Source of the DNA: Chitinophagales bacterium
GTDB lineage: Bacteria; Bacteroidota; Bacteroidia; Chitinophagales; Chitinophagaceae
Length of the DNA: 64,000 nt
Reading direction: 5' to 3'
Assembly (NCBI GenBank): GCA_017303335.1
Contig: JAFLBK010000004.1
Span: forward strand, 62,001 to 126,000
The notes beneath the pieces were generated by a model. That model saw only the letters and a program-made list of their open reading frames with translations. It was not told where the DNA came from and ran no database searches. The translations under genes were made by a program, and so were the position numbers. Below are positions 42,105 through 52,320 of the stretch, in pieces (within the stretch, counting starts at the first letter, position 1; each line of letters starts with the position of its first letter).

Positions 42105-42749
42105 TTAGTCCTTCTTCACCTGGTCTTTCAGCAGTTTCTTCTTGGTCATGTCCCTGATCAGCAGCAAACCGTTTTCATGCGCCTGCATATTGGCGGATGC
42201 CGGGTCAAAGGATTTGGTCCGGGCCGAATAGACAAGCTTATCCTGGTTCACTTCAAAGAGGTTGCTCTCCCAGAAATAATTGGTCGTGGAAACATAATAT
42301 CCGGGCGAAAAAACTTTGTCGTAGGTGGCCGAATAATATTTGTCGACATGGTCATAGGAAGAAGACGGGTTGTTGACAATGGCCGGCGGTACATACAGCT
42401 CTTCTTTTTGTTTGTCGAGCAGTACGATGGTGATCACCGCATCCACGCCGCTGTTGCGGAACTGGTCTACGATCTCTTTCTCGCTGAGTTTCCGGTACGC
42501 GTTGGCGCCGAATACCCGGGCAGCCGAAATGGCGTGGTAACCCCTGTCGGCCAGGTCGTTCACCAGGTGGTTTTCCATGTCTGCTTTCAGTGCGCTGTCT
42601 TTTTCGGTAAGAATGCCCCATACCATGATATTGTGGTAGGTTTTGCTTACGGCGTCTTTCGCTTTCCAGGAGGATGTGAGTTTGGTACTGCTGCAGGAGA
42701 AGAATAACCCGGCAGCCAATACAGCAGTCATCAGTTTTATCTGTTTCAT
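42105..42749 (-). CDS. Lipoprotein of unknown function
   Basis: A 214-residue protein with lipoprotein signal (MKQIKLMTAVLAAGLFFSCS, Cys at 19). The mature domain begins SSWKAKDAVSKTYHNIMVWG, has AVITIVLLDKQKEELYVPP at about 105-125 and a Tyr-rich strand (SPGYYVSTTNYFWESN). It resembles the general lipoprotein layout of families like DUF4136, but I cannot assign it. The start at 42749 gives the signal. An upstream TATCTTTA element is present on the minus strand (42764-42771). The SDR gene follows on the same strand. Confidence 0.6.
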   Translation of the reverse strand: MKQIKLMTAVLAAGLFFSCSSTKLTSSWKAKDAVSKTYHNIMVWGILTEKDSALKADMENHLVNDLADRGYHAISAARVFGANAYRKLSEKEIVDQFRNSGVDAVITIVLLDKQKEELYVPPAIVNNPSSSYDHVDKYYSATYDKVFSPGYYVSTTNYFWESNLFEVNQDKLVYSARTKSFDPASANMQAHENGLLLIRDMTKKKLLKDQVKKD

Positions 42750-43007
42750 GATATACTTTTTTGTAAAGATAGCTGCCGCTTGGCATGGGCAGCATGACCG
42801 GGGGCATCCGTCCATCAAATTTTCATCATTCGATCGGCGGCCTCCTTTTTCTCACATTTGACAGGCTGATGTGGATAAGTAGGCCGAAGCAGAACTGCCT
42901 GCATTCGACTATATTCGCAGCCTTGAAACGGGGGTTGGTTTACCTGTTTTCTGGTTTATAGGCAGAAGTAGTTATCGTCCTTTCAGCCTGCAAACCAACA
43001 AACTACT

Positions 43008-43030
43008 AAACCAATAAACCAATAAACCCA
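43008..43030. repeat. Short ACCAATAA direct repeats before parE
   Basis: Two and a half copies of AAACCAATA in a run of ACC/AAA words that starts near 42991. They are AT-rich simple-sequence repeats in the parE leader. Confidence 0.55.
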
Positions 43031-43036
43031 TTGGAA

Positions 43037-44938
43037 ATGGCAGAGAAAGAAAAAGACCTGTTCGACTATACCGAAGACTCCATAAAAAGCCTCGACTGGA
43101 AGGAACATATACGCCTGCGCCCCGGTATGTATATCGGTAAGCTGGGGGATGGCAGCAGCCCGGATGATGGTATTTACGTACTTCTCAAAGAAGTGATCGA
43201 CAACTGCATCGATGAACACACGATGGGCTATGGAAAGCATGTGGACGTGGAGATCAAGGACAAAACGATCACCGTACGTGATTATGGCCGCGGTATTCCC
43301 CTGGGCAAAGTTGTGGATGTAGTGAGCAAGATCAACACGGGCGCCAAGTACGACAGCAAGGCTTTCCAGAAAAGCGTGGGCCTGAACGGGGTGGGTACCA
43401 AGGCGGTGAACGCCCTGAGCAATTACTTCAAAGTTTCCTCGTACCGAGATGGCAAGGAGAAAACGGCCGAATTCGAACGGGGAGCGCTGATCAAAGAGTA
43501 TAAGGAGGTAAAGTCCACTGAACAGAACGGCACCATGATCACCTTCACGCCGGATGATACGGTGTTTAAAAAATTCCATTTCGTCCAGGAATACCTCGAC
43601 AACCAGTTCTGGAATTACTGCTACCTCAACGCCGGGCTGGTGATGAACCTCAACGGCAAACGGTATGTAAGCAAGAACGGACTGCTCGATCTGTTACAGC
43701 GTAAGACAAATGAAGACGAGATCCGGTATCCCATCATCCACCTCCGGGGCGACGATATCGAAGTGGCCATCACCCATGAAAATGATTACGGCGAAGAATA
43801 CTACAGCTTCGTGAATGGCCAGTTCACCACCCAGGGAGGCACGCACCTGGCGGCCTTCCGCGAAGCCTATGTGAAAACGATCCGCGAATTCTATAAAAAA
43901 GATTACGACGCGGCCGATATCCGAGGAAGCATCTGCGCCGCCGTGAGCGTGCGGGTGCAGGAACCGGTTTTCGAAAGCCAGACCAAGACCAAGCTGGGTT
44001 CCTTATCCGTATACGAAGGCGGTCCCTCCATGCGCAACTTCATGGGCGATTTCCTGGGCAAGGAACTGGATAATTACCTGCACCGCAATCCCGAAACGGC
44101 CGATGCGCTGAAACGCCGCATCGAACAAAGCGAACGGGAGCGTAAAGACATGGCCGGCATCAAGAAGCTGGCTAACGAGCGGGCGAAGAAAGCCAATCTC
44201 CACAATAAAAAACTGCGTGATTGCAAGTTTCACTACAACGACGAAGCCACCGGGAAAGACAAGGATAAGATCTCCGAGAAACAAAAGGAAAGCACCATCT
44301 TCATCACCGAGGGAGATAGCGCCAGCGGTAGCATCACCAAGGCGAGGAATGTGGATACCCAGGCCGTGTTCAGTTTACGGGGAAAGCCGCTGAACAGTTT
44401 CGGGCTCACCAAGAAAGTGGTATACGAGAATGAGGAATTCAACCTCCTGCAGCATGCGCTGAACATCGAAGAAGGATACGAAGGGCTTCGCTACAACAAT
44501 ATCGTGATCGCCACCGATGCCGACGTGGATGGCATGCACATCCGCCTGCTGCTGATGACTTTCTTCCTGCAGTTCTTCCCCGAACTGGTGAAGAACGGGC
44601 ATGTGTACATACTCGAAACGCCTTTGTTCCGGGTGCGTAACAAACAGGAAACGATCTATTGTTACAATGAGGCCGAGAAACAGGAAGCCACCCGCAAGCT
44701 GGGCGGCCGGCCGGAAACGACACGCTTCAAGGGTTTGGGAGAGATCAGCCCGGATGAGTTCGCCCGCTTCATCAGCGACGACATGAAACTGCAACCCGTC
44801 ATGCTGCTGCCCGAAACCCATATCCAGCAGATGCTGGAATATTATATGGGTAAGAATACTCCCGCCCGCCAGGATTTTATCATTGAGAACCTGAAAGTAG
44901 AACTGGATCTGCTGGAGGAAGAAAAGACGCCTGCATGA
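43037..44938 (+). CDS. parE: DNA topoisomerase IV subunit B
   Basis: A 633-residue protein. The GHKL ATPase domain has [19 protein letters not shown] and [13 protein letters not shown] (residues 55-130). The Toprim domain has the metal site TEGDSASGS near 425 and [14 protein letters not shown] near 495. The C-terminal end has TRFKGLGEI. Its length and the paired parC two genes on identify it as topoisomerase IV rather than gyrase B. It decatenates daughter chromosomes with ParC. The start at 43037 ([10 protein letters not shown]) is chosen over a TTG six bases upstream. Confidence 0.93.
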   Translation: MAEKEKDLFDYTEDSIKSLDWKEHIRLRPGMYIGKLGDGSSPDDGIYVLLKEVIDNCIDEHTMGYGKHVDVEIKDKTITVRDYGRGIPLGKVVDVVSKINTGAKYDSKAFQKSVGLNGVGTKAVNALSNYFKVSSYRDGKEKTAEFERGALIKEYKEVKSTEQNGTMITFTPDDTVFKKFHFVQEYLDNQFWNYCYLNAGLVMNLNGKRYVSKNGLLDLLQRKTNEDEIRYPIIHLRGDDIEVAITHENDYGEEYYSFVNGQFTTQGGTHLAAFREAYVKTIREFYKKDYDAADIRGSICAAVSVRVQEPVFESQTKTKLGSLSVYEGGPSMRNFMGDFLGKELDNYLHRNPETADALKRRIEQSERERKDMAGIKKLANERAKKANLHNKKLRDCKFHYNDEATGKDKDKISEKQKESTIFITEGDSASGSITKARNVDTQAVFSLRGKPLNSFGLTKKVVYENEEFNLLQHALNIEEGYEGLRYNNIVIATDADVDGMHIRLLLMTFFLQFFPELVKNGHVYILETPLFRVRNKQETIYCYNEAEKQEATRKLGGRPETTRFKGLGEISPDEFARFISDDMKLQPVMLLPETHIQQMLEYYMGKNTPARQDFIIENLKVELDLLEEEKTPA

Positions 44939-45660
44939 CTAAACTGGACCTGATACGAAAAGCAAAGGCGCTGTTCCTGAAATGGAAACTGGATGTACTG
45001 GTATCGCCCTTTTCGGCCGGCATGCTGAACGCTGTTTACATGAGTGAGATGAGCAAGTGGCGGAAAGCGCACCCGGTGAAAGGCTATAACGATTTTTACC
45101 AGCCCACCTGGGATTACCAGCGGCGCATCAAATTGTACGAGGCCATTTGCGCTGCCGAGGGGCTCGACAGGAAGGCCATCGATTATTTCGAATTCGGCGT
45201 GGCCACCGGAAGTTCCTTCAAGTGGTGGCTGGCCCGGAATGCGGATCCCGGATCCCGTTTTTTTGGTTTCGATACGTTCGAAGGACTGCCCGAAAAATGG
45301 GGACCCTACGAGAAAGGAGCCATGGCCTCATCGCTGGAGTCGTTGAATATCGATGATCCGCGGGCGACCTTCTACAAAGGACTTTTCCAGGATACGCTGA
45401 TCCCGTTTTTGGAAAGGTATAAAGGCGGACAACGAAAACTGATTCACCTCGACGCCGACCTGTTCAGCGCCACGATTTTTTCGCTTTCGCAATTGTACCG
45501 TTTCCTCGAAGACGGCGACATCCTGATGTTCGATGAATTTGCGGTGCCGCAGCATGAGTTCCTGGCATTTAAAATATTTACCGAGAGTTTTTATATCGAT
45601 TATGAAGTAATTGGCGCTGCCAACAATTATTTTTTCCTGGCAGTCAAAATAAAAAAGTAA
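44935..45660 (+). CDS. Class I SAM-dependent methyltransferase (TylF-like)
   Basis: A 241-residue protein. The SAM-binding motif I is [16 protein letters not shown], followed by [14 protein letters not shown] and the metal-ligand-like block [32 protein letters not shown] is also typical. This pattern is that of the TylF/MycF group of O-methyltransferases. The gene overlaps the parE stop (ATGA), so it is co-transcribed with parE. The substrate is unknown. Confidence 0.8.
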   Translation: MTKLDLIRKAKALFLKWKLDVLVSPFSAGMLNAVYMSEMSKWRKAHPVKGYNDFYQPTWDYQRRIKLYEAICAAEGLDRKAIDYFEFGVATGSSFKWWLARNADPGSRFFGFDTFEGLPEKWGPYEKGAMASSLESLNIDDPRATFYKGLFQDTLIPFLERYKGGQRKLIHLDADLFSATIFSLSQLYRFLEDGDILMFDEFAVPQHEFLAFKIFTESFYIDYEVIGAANNYFFLAVKIKK

Positions 45661-45667
45661 GAAACGA

Positions 45668-46486
45668 ATGATTCACATAGTTTTTAATGAACCCGATGTT
45701 GCGGTGCTGCAGAAAGCCATAGCGCTCGACGAAACCCTGTCGGGAGATATCGTACAGATCAAAGATGATTTTGCCGTTGGTCCGCTGGAGAATATCTATA
45801 CAGCCGAAGGAATTGAAAACCGTAAGCAATGGCAGCGGGATGTGCTTGCCGGGAGTGATTACGATGGAGCAGTCGACAGCGGCGAAGTGGATGATCCGAA
45901 AACCGTCGGCGAACTGATCGGGCGGCTGGATACCGACCCGGAAGAGATTATCTGGATCTGGGCCGCCCAGAATAAACACGATGTAAGCGGTTACTACTGG
46001 CTGATGAGCCAGTTGAAGGATTACCAGGGCCGCGTCTTCATCCTCTACCTCAATAACCTGCCCTTCCTGAACGAGAAGGGAAATATCTTTTACCCGAACT
46101 GGCTGAGTGAGATACCGGCCAAAGAATTTTTAAAGGCCAAAAAACTGGCCCGGGAGATCACCCTGAGCGAATTTGAAGTGGATCCCGATGAATGGCTGAA
46201 GATATGCCAGGACGCGAAGGGCGTTCGGTTATTGGAAGGCGGTAAGAAACTCATCCAGCAGGAATATGATTTCTACGACGCCGAGCTGAAGAAATTTGTC
46301 ACCCCCGAATGGCAGAAGGCATCGAAGGTCATTCACCATTTTCTCAGTAAAGCCAAACATACCACCGGCGATATGTACCTGTTGTGGCGGTTGAAGTCGA
46401 TGATCGCCATGGAACTGTTCGATGTGCAGGGCCATGTGGGTAAGATGAAGGATTTTGAAATAAAACTTAAACCAGTATCCGGATAA
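45668..46486 (+). CDS. DUF1835 domain protein
   Basis: A 272-residue soluble protein. It starts with MIHIVFNEPDVAVLQKA and continues with DDFAVGPLENI, as in DUF1835. The later part has the domain's associated helical region (ITLSEFEVDPDEWLKIC, residues 160-180), then KVIHHFLSKAK. The function of DUF1835 is unknown. It lies eight bases after the methyltransferase gene, and between parE and parC. Confidence 0.82.
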   Translation: MIHIVFNEPDVAVLQKAIALDETLSGDIVQIKDDFAVGPLENIYTAEGIENRKQWQRDVLAGSDYDGAVDSGEVDDPKTVGELIGRLDTDPEEIIWIWAAQNKHDVSGYYWLMSQLKDYQGRVFILYLNNLPFLNEKGNIFYPNWLSEIPAKEFLKAKKLAREITLSEFEVDPDEWLKICQDAKGVRLLEGGKKLIQQEYDFYDAELKKFVTPEWQKASKVIHHFLSKAKHTTGDMYLLWRLKSMIAMELFDVQGHVGKMKDFEIKLKPVSG

Positions 46487-46516
46487 CAAACATGAAATTA
46501 GTATCAGTAAAAAATC

Positions 46517-46538
46517 TCCCTCTCCTCCAGGAGAGGGA
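46517..46538. repeat. GA-rich hairpin in the parC leader
   Basis: TCCCTCTCCT-CC-AGGAGAGGGA is a perfect 10-base-pair inverted repeat, followed by AGGGGTGAGG and 15 bases before the parC ATG. It looks like a dispersed intergenic hairpin element. Confidence 0.6.
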
Positions 46539-46552
46539 AGGGGTGAGGTAAC

Positions 46553-49075
46553 ATGGCAAAAGCAAAAAAGAATATCGAAGAATACGAACACACCGAATCG
46601 GGCATCGGCGGCCAGTACAAGAACTGGTTCCTCGATTACGCCAGCTATGTGATCCTGGAACGTGCCGTGCCGGCCATCGAAGACGGCCTGAAGCCCGTGC
46701 AGCGGCGCATCCTCCATGCCATGAAGGAGATGGACGACGGCCGTTTCAACAAAGCCGCCAACATCATCGGACAAAGCATGGCCTATCACCCGCATGGCGA
46801 TGCCTCTATTGCCGACGCCCTGGTGAATCTCGGGCAAAAAGACCTGCTCGTGGAAACCCAGGGTAACTGGGGCGATATCCGCACCGGCGATGAAGCCGCG
46901 GCATCCCGGTATATCGAAGCCCGCCTGAGTAAATTTGCGCTCGAAGTGGCATTTAACGCCAAAACAACCGACTGGGCGCTTAGTTACGACGGCCGCAAGA
47001 ACGAACCCGTGACCCTGCCGATGAAATTCCCGCTGCTGCTGGCGCAGGGAGCCGAAGGCATCGCCGTGAGTTTGGCTACCAAGATCCTTCCGCATAATTT
47101 CTGTGAACTGATCGAAGCCTCGATTAAATACCTGCGTGGCCGGCGTTTCGAACTGCTGCCCGATTTTCAGACGGGCGGCATCATGGACGCCAGCAATTAC
47201 AACGACGGCGTACGGGGCGGCAAGATCCGGGTACGTGCCGTGATCGAAGAGGCCGACAAGAAAACCCTGGTCATTAAAAGCGTTCCGTACGGGGTGACCA
47301 CCACCCAGCTGATGGAAAGCATTGTAAAGGCCAACGACCAGGGAAAGATCAAGATCAAAAAAGTAACCGACCATACCGCTGCCGAAGTGGAGATCATCGT
47401 GGAGCTGGCGCAGGGCATCTCGCCCGATATCACCATCGACGCGTTGTATGCCTTCACCGATTGTGAGGTGAGCATCTCGCCCAATACCTGCGTGATCGAG
47501 AACAATAAGCCGCGTTTCATGAAAGTGAGCGAACTGCTCAAGACCTCGGCGGAGAACACCAAGGAACTGCTGCGCAGGGAACTGGAGATCAAACTCGGCG
47601 AGCTGCAGGAGAAATGGCATTATACATCGCTCGAAAAAATATTCTTCGAGGAGAAGATATACAAGGAACTTGAAAAGAAACACGAAACCTGGGAGAAGGT
47701 GCTCGATGCGATCGACAAGGCGTTCGTTCCCTTCAAGAAACAACTGAAGCGGGAGATCACCCGGGAAGACATCATTAAGCTGACTGAAAAGCCCGTACGG
47801 CGCATCTACAAACTCGATATCGACGAACTGAACGACCAGATCAAGGCGCTCGAAGCCGATATCAAGCAGGTGAAACACGACCTTGCCAACCTCGTGGATT
47901 ATGCTGTGGCCTATTACGAAAACCTGCTGAAGAAATACGGCAAGGGAAGAGAACGCAAAACGGAGATCAAACTTTTCGATACCATCGAAGCCAAGGCCGT
48001 GGCCATCGCCAATACCAAACTCTATGTGAACAGGGCGGATGGTTTCATCGGCTCCGGGCTGAAGAAAGATGAATTCGTGGCCGATGTGTCTGATCTCGAC
48101 GATATCATCGCTTTCACCAAGGGCGGTATCATGAAAGTGGTGCGGGTATCCGACAAAACCTTCATCGGGAAAGACATCATACACGTAGCCGTTTTCCAGA
48201 AGAACGACGAACGCACCACCTACAACATGATCTACGCGGATGGAAAGACCGGGATCAGTTTTGCCAAGCGTTTCAATGTTACGGGCATCACCCGCGATAA
48301 GGAATACGATCTTACCAAGGGATCGGAAAAAAGCAAAGTGCATTATTTTACCGCCAATGCCAATGGCGAGGCCGAAGTGGTGAAAGTGGTGTTAAGTCCG
48401 AATTGCAGCGCCCGCATCAAAGAATTCGATTTTTATTTCGAAGAGCTCGATATCAAGGGCCGTGGCAGCATCGGCAACCAGGTTACCAAGTACCCGATCA
48501 AGGCTGTTAAGTTCAAAGAAGCCGGCGTATCCACCCTGGCGGGTAAAAAACTCTGGTACGACGACCAGTTCGGTCGCCTCAATACCGAGGAAAAGGGCGA
48601 ATACCTGGGAACCTTCGATACCGACGACCGGATACTGGTGGTATACCGGGATGGATATTACGAGATCACCGACCAGGAACTTACCCAAAAACTGGATCCC
48701 GAGAAAGTCATCTTCATCCAGAAATTCGATCCGGCGAAGATCATCAGCCTGGTATATGCCGATCTCAAAGCCAAACAATTCATGGCCAAACGGTTCAAAA
48801 TCGAAACCACCACGCTGAAGAATAAATTCCTTGTGATCAAGGAAGGTGATGGAAATTACATCGAAGCGGTGACCACCGAAGAAGAACCCGTGCTGGCGAT
48901 GCAGCAGGGCAGGGGCGAGCAGATCCGGAAAGGGAAACTGAAGATCGCCAGGATCGCCGAGGTGACGGGTTACCGAACCGTGGGTTCCAAACTGGCCGAC
49001 TACAGCAAATCGACGGAAATGGAATGGGTGCCCTCGCCGGCGGCGAACAAATCCCAGACTGAATTGTTTGAATAG
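46553..49075 (+). CDS. parC: DNA topoisomerase IV subunit A
   Basis: An 840-residue protein. The breakage-reunion domain shows ILERAVPAIEDGLKPVQRRIL, YHPHGDASIADALV and the catalytic Tyr120 in AASRYIEARLS. The coiled region (about 370-480) and the C-terminal beta-pinwheel (about 490-820) complete it. At the position of the quinolone-contact Ser of GyrA/ParC it has Ala84, which in Bacteroidota ParC is probably natural. It pairs with ParE. Translation would start just after a GA-rich hairpin. The C-terminal end is shorter and less basic than in E. coli GyrA. Confidence 0.92.
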   Translation: MAKAKKNIEEYEHTESGIGGQYKNWFLDYASYVILERAVPAIEDGLKPVQRRILHAMKEMDDGRFNKAANIIGQSMAYHPHGDASIADALVNLGQKDLLVETQGNWGDIRTGDEAAASRYIEARLSKFALEVAFNAKTTDWALSYDGRKNEPVTLPMKFPLLLAQGAEGIAVSLATKILPHNFCELIEASIKYLRGRRFELLPDFQTGGIMDASNYNDGVRGGKIRVRAVIEEADKKTLVIKSVPYGVTTTQLMESIVKANDQGKIKIKKVTDHTAAEVEIIVELAQGISPDITIDALYAFTDCEVSISPNTCVIENNKPRFMKVSELLKTSAENTKELLRRELEIKLGELQEKWHYTSLEKIFFEEKIYKELEKKHETWEKVLDAIDKAFVPFKKQLKREITREDIIKLTEKPVRRIYKLDIDELNDQIKALEADIKQVKHDLANLVDYAVAYYENLLKKYGKGRERKTEIKLFDTIEAKAVAIANTKLYVNRADGFIGSGLKKDEFVADVSDLDDIIAFTKGGIMKVVRVSDKTFIGKDIIHVAVFQKNDERTTYNMIYADGKTGISFAKRFNVTGITRDKEYDLTKGSEKSKVHYFTANANGEAEVVKVVLSPNCSARIKEFDFYFEELDIKGRGSIGNQVTKYPIKAVKFKEAGVSTLAGKKLWYDDQFGRLNTEEKGEYLGTFDTDDRILVVYRDGYYEITDQELTQKLDPEKVIFIQKFDPAKIISLVYADLKAKQFMAKRFKIETTTLKNKFLVIKEGDGNYIEAVTTEEEPVLAMQQGRGEQIRKGKLKIARIAEVTGYRTVGSKLADYSKSTEMEWVPSPAANKSQTELFE

Positions 49076-49092
49076 GCAGAAACAAAAATCGC

Positions 49093-50010
49093 ATGCGCTA
49101 TTTACTTCTATTGGCCTTCAGTCTTTCTGTACTGGTTACCAGTGCACAGGACAGTCTGCCTTATACAAAGAACGAAACCATTTATGGCCGAAAGGATGGT
49201 ATGGCCCTCACCATGACCGTACTCACTCCGAAAAAGAAGGTCAATGGCAAGGCCATCATCTATGTGCTCAGTGGTAACTGGATCTCTTCCGAGCGTATGC
49301 TCGATGCTTTCTCCGAAAGAACAGGCTTGTATATCGACGCGGGTTATACCTTGTTTGGCGTGATGGTGGGATGCCAGCCGCGTTATGCCATCCCCGATGA
49401 GATCGAAGACCTGAAAAGAGCCGTTCGGTTTGTACGTTACCATGCGGCCAATTATAAGATCGACCCGGACCGTATCGGTATCACCGGTTCTTCATCGGGC
49501 GGACATCTGTCGCTGATGATCGCAACATCCGACAATGTGGTCAATCCCAAATCCAAGGACCCGGTCGACAAAGTATCGAGCCGCGTACAGGCGGCGGCGG
49601 TTTTCTATCCGCCAACCGATTTTCTCAACTATGGTAAGGCGAATACATTCTCACAGGTAAGCCAGGCAGGATTGGCCTTCATGGGATTGGCCGGCGCTTT
49701 CGATTTTAAAGTGTTCAGCGATTCTACCCGCACCTATGTTTCCATTACCGACATGGAAAAGAAAAGAGAGATCGCCAAAGAAATATCCCCGATCACCCAT
49801 GTGAGCTCCGACGATCCCCCCGTACTGATCATTCATGGCAATAAGGATTTCGTGGTGCCGATGCAGCAATCCGAATCCATCATCGCCAGGTTCAAAGAAA
49901 TGAAAGTGCCCTGCCATTTCATCATGCGGGAAGGCGGCGCTCATGGCTGGCCCAACCGGGATGTGGAGGAGAAGAATTTTATCGATTGGTTCGATAAGTA
50001 CCTGAAGTAG
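49093..50010 (+). CDS. Secreted alpha/beta hydrolase (esterase-like)
   Basis: A 305-residue protein with signal peptide (MRYLLLLAFSLSVLVTSAQ). The nucleophile is in GITGSSSGGHLSL (GxSxG, near residue 137). The later acid is in IIHGNKDFVVP, and the His in EGGAHGWPN. This is the BD-FAE/prolyl-oligopeptidase-like group of carboxyl esterases or peptidases. It is periplasmic. It lies 17 bases after parC but has its own signal peptide; co-transcription with parC is possible but not shown. Confidence 0.88.
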   Translation: MRYLLLLAFSLSVLVTSAQDSLPYTKNETIYGRKDGMALTMTVLTPKKKVNGKAIIYVLSGNWISSERMLDAFSERTGLYIDAGYTLFGVMVGCQPRYAIPDEIEDLKRAVRFVRYHAANYKIDPDRIGITGSSSGGHLSLMIATSDNVVNPKSKDPVDKVSSRVQAAAVFYPPTDFLNYGKANTFSQVSQAGLAFMGLAGAFDFKVFSDSTRTYVSITDMEKKREIAKEISPITHVSSDDPPVLIIHGNKDFVVPMQQSESIIARFKEMKVPCHFIMREGGAHGWPNRDVEEKNFIDWFDKYLK

Positions 50011-50038
50011 GAAGAAAGTTCATAAGGTTTATAGCTAT

Positions 50039-50800
50039 CTAGAGTAAATAGGGTATCACGGCTTTTCGTTCCGCCGGGTAACCGGCAAATTGCATGCGGT
50101 ACCATTTGTGATGGGAAAGCGCCCGCGGAACAAGATTGGCCGCTGTCCAGATAAAAAAAGTAAGCGCTGGTAAATTCCAGCAAAGGATCGCGAAGCCCGC
50201 CCATTCGATCAATTCCCCCAACAGGTTCGGACAACTTACATAATCAAACAACCATCCCCTGGGTAACTTATAACCCGTTTCGCCCGGCGCACGCAGGTTG
50301 ATGAGTACATTGTCGGCTTTCCAGTTGATCCAGGCGCCTGTGATAAAGATGATCAGTCCGGCAATGAACCGCGGATCACGGAACCAACTGTTGTCGTTCG
50401 CGGCGAAGTGGGTAAAATAATATCCCAGTAAAAAGGTATTGCAGAGGTTGAAGAAGATACCCGACGACATGATCAGGACCGGCATTTTCTTGCCACGGGT
50501 GTGCAGTCGGAACGGGAAGATGAAACTCCGGTTGAAATAGTGCAGGCAATACAGTCCGACCATGACCTCGATAGCCAGTGAATGAACAGAAAAATTGATC
50601 AGCAGCACATAGATCATCACGGCCAGGGCCGGCGACTCCATGAAGAACCAGCCCAGGTGATTGGCGATCTGCGGCCCCCATTTGGTGGAACTGTGCCTGC
50701 CATAGGGTGCTGTGATCTTCAGCAACAGGAAAAAGATACATACAGCCAATCCGATCCATGCATAGCTGATCGCCTGGTAAGTGGAGAAGGAGATGGGCAT
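50039..50800 (-). CDS. Steroid 5-alpha-reductase-like membrane protein
   Basis: A 253-residue protein with about six membrane helices. The C-terminal block matches the 3-oxo-5-alpha-steroid 4-dehydrogenase domain: GYKLPRGWLFDYVSCPNLLGELIEWAGF, then NLVPRALSHHKWYRMQFAGYP and a final RKAVIPYLL. NADPH and a lipid or sterol-like enone are the usual substrates; the natural one here is unknown. The first part (residues 1-100) is hydrophobic. It is on the opposite strand to the esterase and lies 16 bases from the epimerase gene on the same strand. Confidence 0.85.
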   Translation of the reverse strand: MPISFSTYQAISYAWIGLAVCIFFLLLKITAPYGRHSSTKWGPQIANHLGWFFMESPALAVMIYVLLINFSVHSLAIEVMVGLYCLHYFNRSFIFPFRLHTRGKKMPVLIMSSGIFFNLCNTFLLGYYFTHFAANDNSWFRDPRFIAGLIIFITGAWINWKADNVLINLRAPGETGYKLPRGWLFDYVSCPNLLGELIEWAGFAILCWNLPALTFFIWTAANLVPRALSHHKWYRMQFAGYPAERKAVIPYLL

Positions 50801-50816
50801 GTTGAGCAGTCAGGGT

Positions 50817-51803
50817 TTATCGAACAAGATAACCTTTATTTGCAAACCACTCAACCGTATCCCGGATGGTTTCTTCGAGCGGACGATGCTGGTAGTTCAA
50901 TTCCCGCATCGCCTTCTCGCTGCTGATGCAGCGGTTGCCCCGGAAAAGCGCTTCGATGGCTTCGATGGTATATTGGGGCTCCTGGCGCCGGATCTTACCC
51001 CATAATTCCACAAACGGGAGTCCGGCTTTGGCCACCCATTCGGGCAGTGCCGCTACGCGGATCTTTTTGCCCGATGCCGCTGACAAGTACCCGACAAGTT
51101 GTTTCAGGCTGTACCATTTTCCGCCGAGCAGGTACAGTTCGCCCGGCCTTCCCCGGGTACAGGCGTTCAGGATGCCGCCGGCGATATCGCGGCAATCGCA
51201 GAAATTAAATCCGCCGTCAAAAACAAAGGGTAGTTTGCCCCGGTACAGATCGATGATCACCTGGCCCAGCAGGGATGGTTTAAAATCGTAGGGGCCGATG
51301 ATGGAAGTAGGATTGACCACGATGGTTTCCATGCCGTGGTTGTTTGCTTCCAACGCGATCTGTTGCCCGGCATATTTCGAGCGGTCGTATGCGAAAGCGG
51401 AATCGTCTACCGGCGCTCTTGTTTCATCAAGCAATTCGCCGGAAGGTTCTTGTTTGAAAGCATGGATGGAACTGATGTAGATAAACCGTTTCACGCCACC
51501 CCGGATCGCTGCTTCGACCACGGCGCGGGTGCCATCCACATTTGTTTGATGCACCAGTCCCCGCGGATCGCCGTTCACCGAGATATAGGCAGCGCCATGG
51601 ATGAGCACATCGCAGCCGCTGACAAGTTCATCCAGCGCCTGTTTCGAAAACAGGTCGCCGGGCACCAGCGTAACCGGCAGGTTCTTCATCCAGGCAACAC
51701 CGGTGTCGCGAACCAGTGCTTTTACAGGAATATTCCGTCGCTGCGTTTCGTGCAGCAGGGCGGCGCCTACATGGCCGCTGGCGCCTGTCAGTGCCAGTTT
51801 CAT
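50817..51803 (-). CDS. NAD-dependent epimerase/dehydratase (extended SDR)
   Basis: A 328-residue protein. The NAD site is LTGASGHVGAALL, then VLIHGAAYISV. The catalytic motif is YISSIHAF with Tyr and Lys in AYDRSKYAG. A C-terminal substrate domain (about 230-328) has RYxL-type features (GELYLLGGKWYS). It is the usual size of extended SDR enzymes acting on sugar nucleotides, flavonoids or steroids. Together with the steroid-reductase-like neighbour it might act on an isoprenoid or ketone, but this is inference. Confidence 0.85.
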   Translation of the reverse strand: MKLALTGASGHVGAALLHETQRRNIPVKALVRDTGVAWMKNLPVTLVPGDLFSKQALDELVSGCDVLIHGAAYISVNGDPRGLVHQTNVDGTRAVVEAAIRGGVKRFIYISSIHAFKQEPSGELLDETRAPVDDSAFAYDRSKYAGQQIALEANNHGMETIVVNPTSIIGPYDFKPSLLGQVIIDLYRGKLPFVFDGGFNFCDCRDIAGGILNACTRGRPGELYLLGGKWYSLKQLVGYLSAASGKKIRVAALPEWVAKAGLPFVELWGKIRRQEPQYTIEAIEALFRGNRCISSEKAMRELNYQHRPLEETIRDTVEWFANKGYLVR

Positions 51804-51827
51804 CAGATCAGCATTTGGTCAATAAAA

Positions 51828-51850
51828 AAACAGCAGGTTCGCTGCTGTTT
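51828..51850 (-). terminator. Rho-independent terminator of the RRM gene
   Basis: The stem AAACAGCAG / CTGCTGTTT has a five-base loop. On the minus strand it is followed by a run of Ts. It lies 20 bases after the RRM gene end at 51871. Confidence 0.85.
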
Positions 51851-51870
51851 ATCTGGTTTGTTTTTTAGTA

Positions 51871-52239
51871 TCAATATCTGCCGTTGCCACCCCGGTTATT
51901 CGTGAAGCGCGGCTTACCTCCGTTGTAGCCACCTCCGCCGCCTCCTGGCCTGGGCCTGAACTCACGTTGCGATCCGCCGCCACCGGAGGGAGGTCCTGAG
52001 CGTTCTTCCGCTTCTTTGACCACCAGCGGTTTTTTTCCGAGTGAAATGTCGTTCAGGTTTTCGATCGCGTCGCGGGCTTCTTCGGCATTGGGCATATCCA
52101 CAAAGGCGAATCCCTTGCTTTTGCCGGTCTCCCGGTCGATGGCAACTTTGGCAGAGGCAATCGTGCCGAATTTCTCGAAGATCTCCGTTAGTTCGGCATC
52201 ATCCAGGTCGTAAGGCAACCCGGCTACAAATATTTTCAT
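51871..52239 (-). CDS. RRM-domain RNA-binding protein with Gly-rich tail
   Basis: A 122-residue protein. Residues 1-80 are an RRM: KIFVAGLPYDLDD is RNP2, and GKSKGFAFVDMPN is RNP1. After a basic segment (RSGPPSGGGGSQREFR) the tail is rich in Gly, Arg and Asn (GGGGYNGGKPRFTNNRGGNG), as in Gly-rich RNA-binding proteins that act in RNA chaperoning. Bacterial members of this type occur in Bacteroidota and cyanobacteria. It is a single gene with its own terminator. Confidence 0.9.
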   Translation of the reverse strand: MKIFVAGLPYDLDDAELTEIFEKFGTIASAKVAIDRETGKSKGFAFVDMPNAEEARDAIENLNDISLGKKPLVVKEAEERSGPPSGGGGSQREFRPRPGGGGGGYNGGKPRFTNNRGGNGRY

Positions 52240-52320
52240 GGAGGTTAATTTTGACGAAAATACAAAACTTATTGAGCTATTACTATTTTATACAGGGAAA
52301 GTTGAACTCCCTAAAACGGG

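Noticed and set aside
46229..48343. 704-codon minus-strand frame opposite parC and the end of the DUF1835 gene
   Set aside because: It lies opposite two clear genes and its translation has no family pattern or signal; long antisense frames of this kind come from the codon bias of the real gene.
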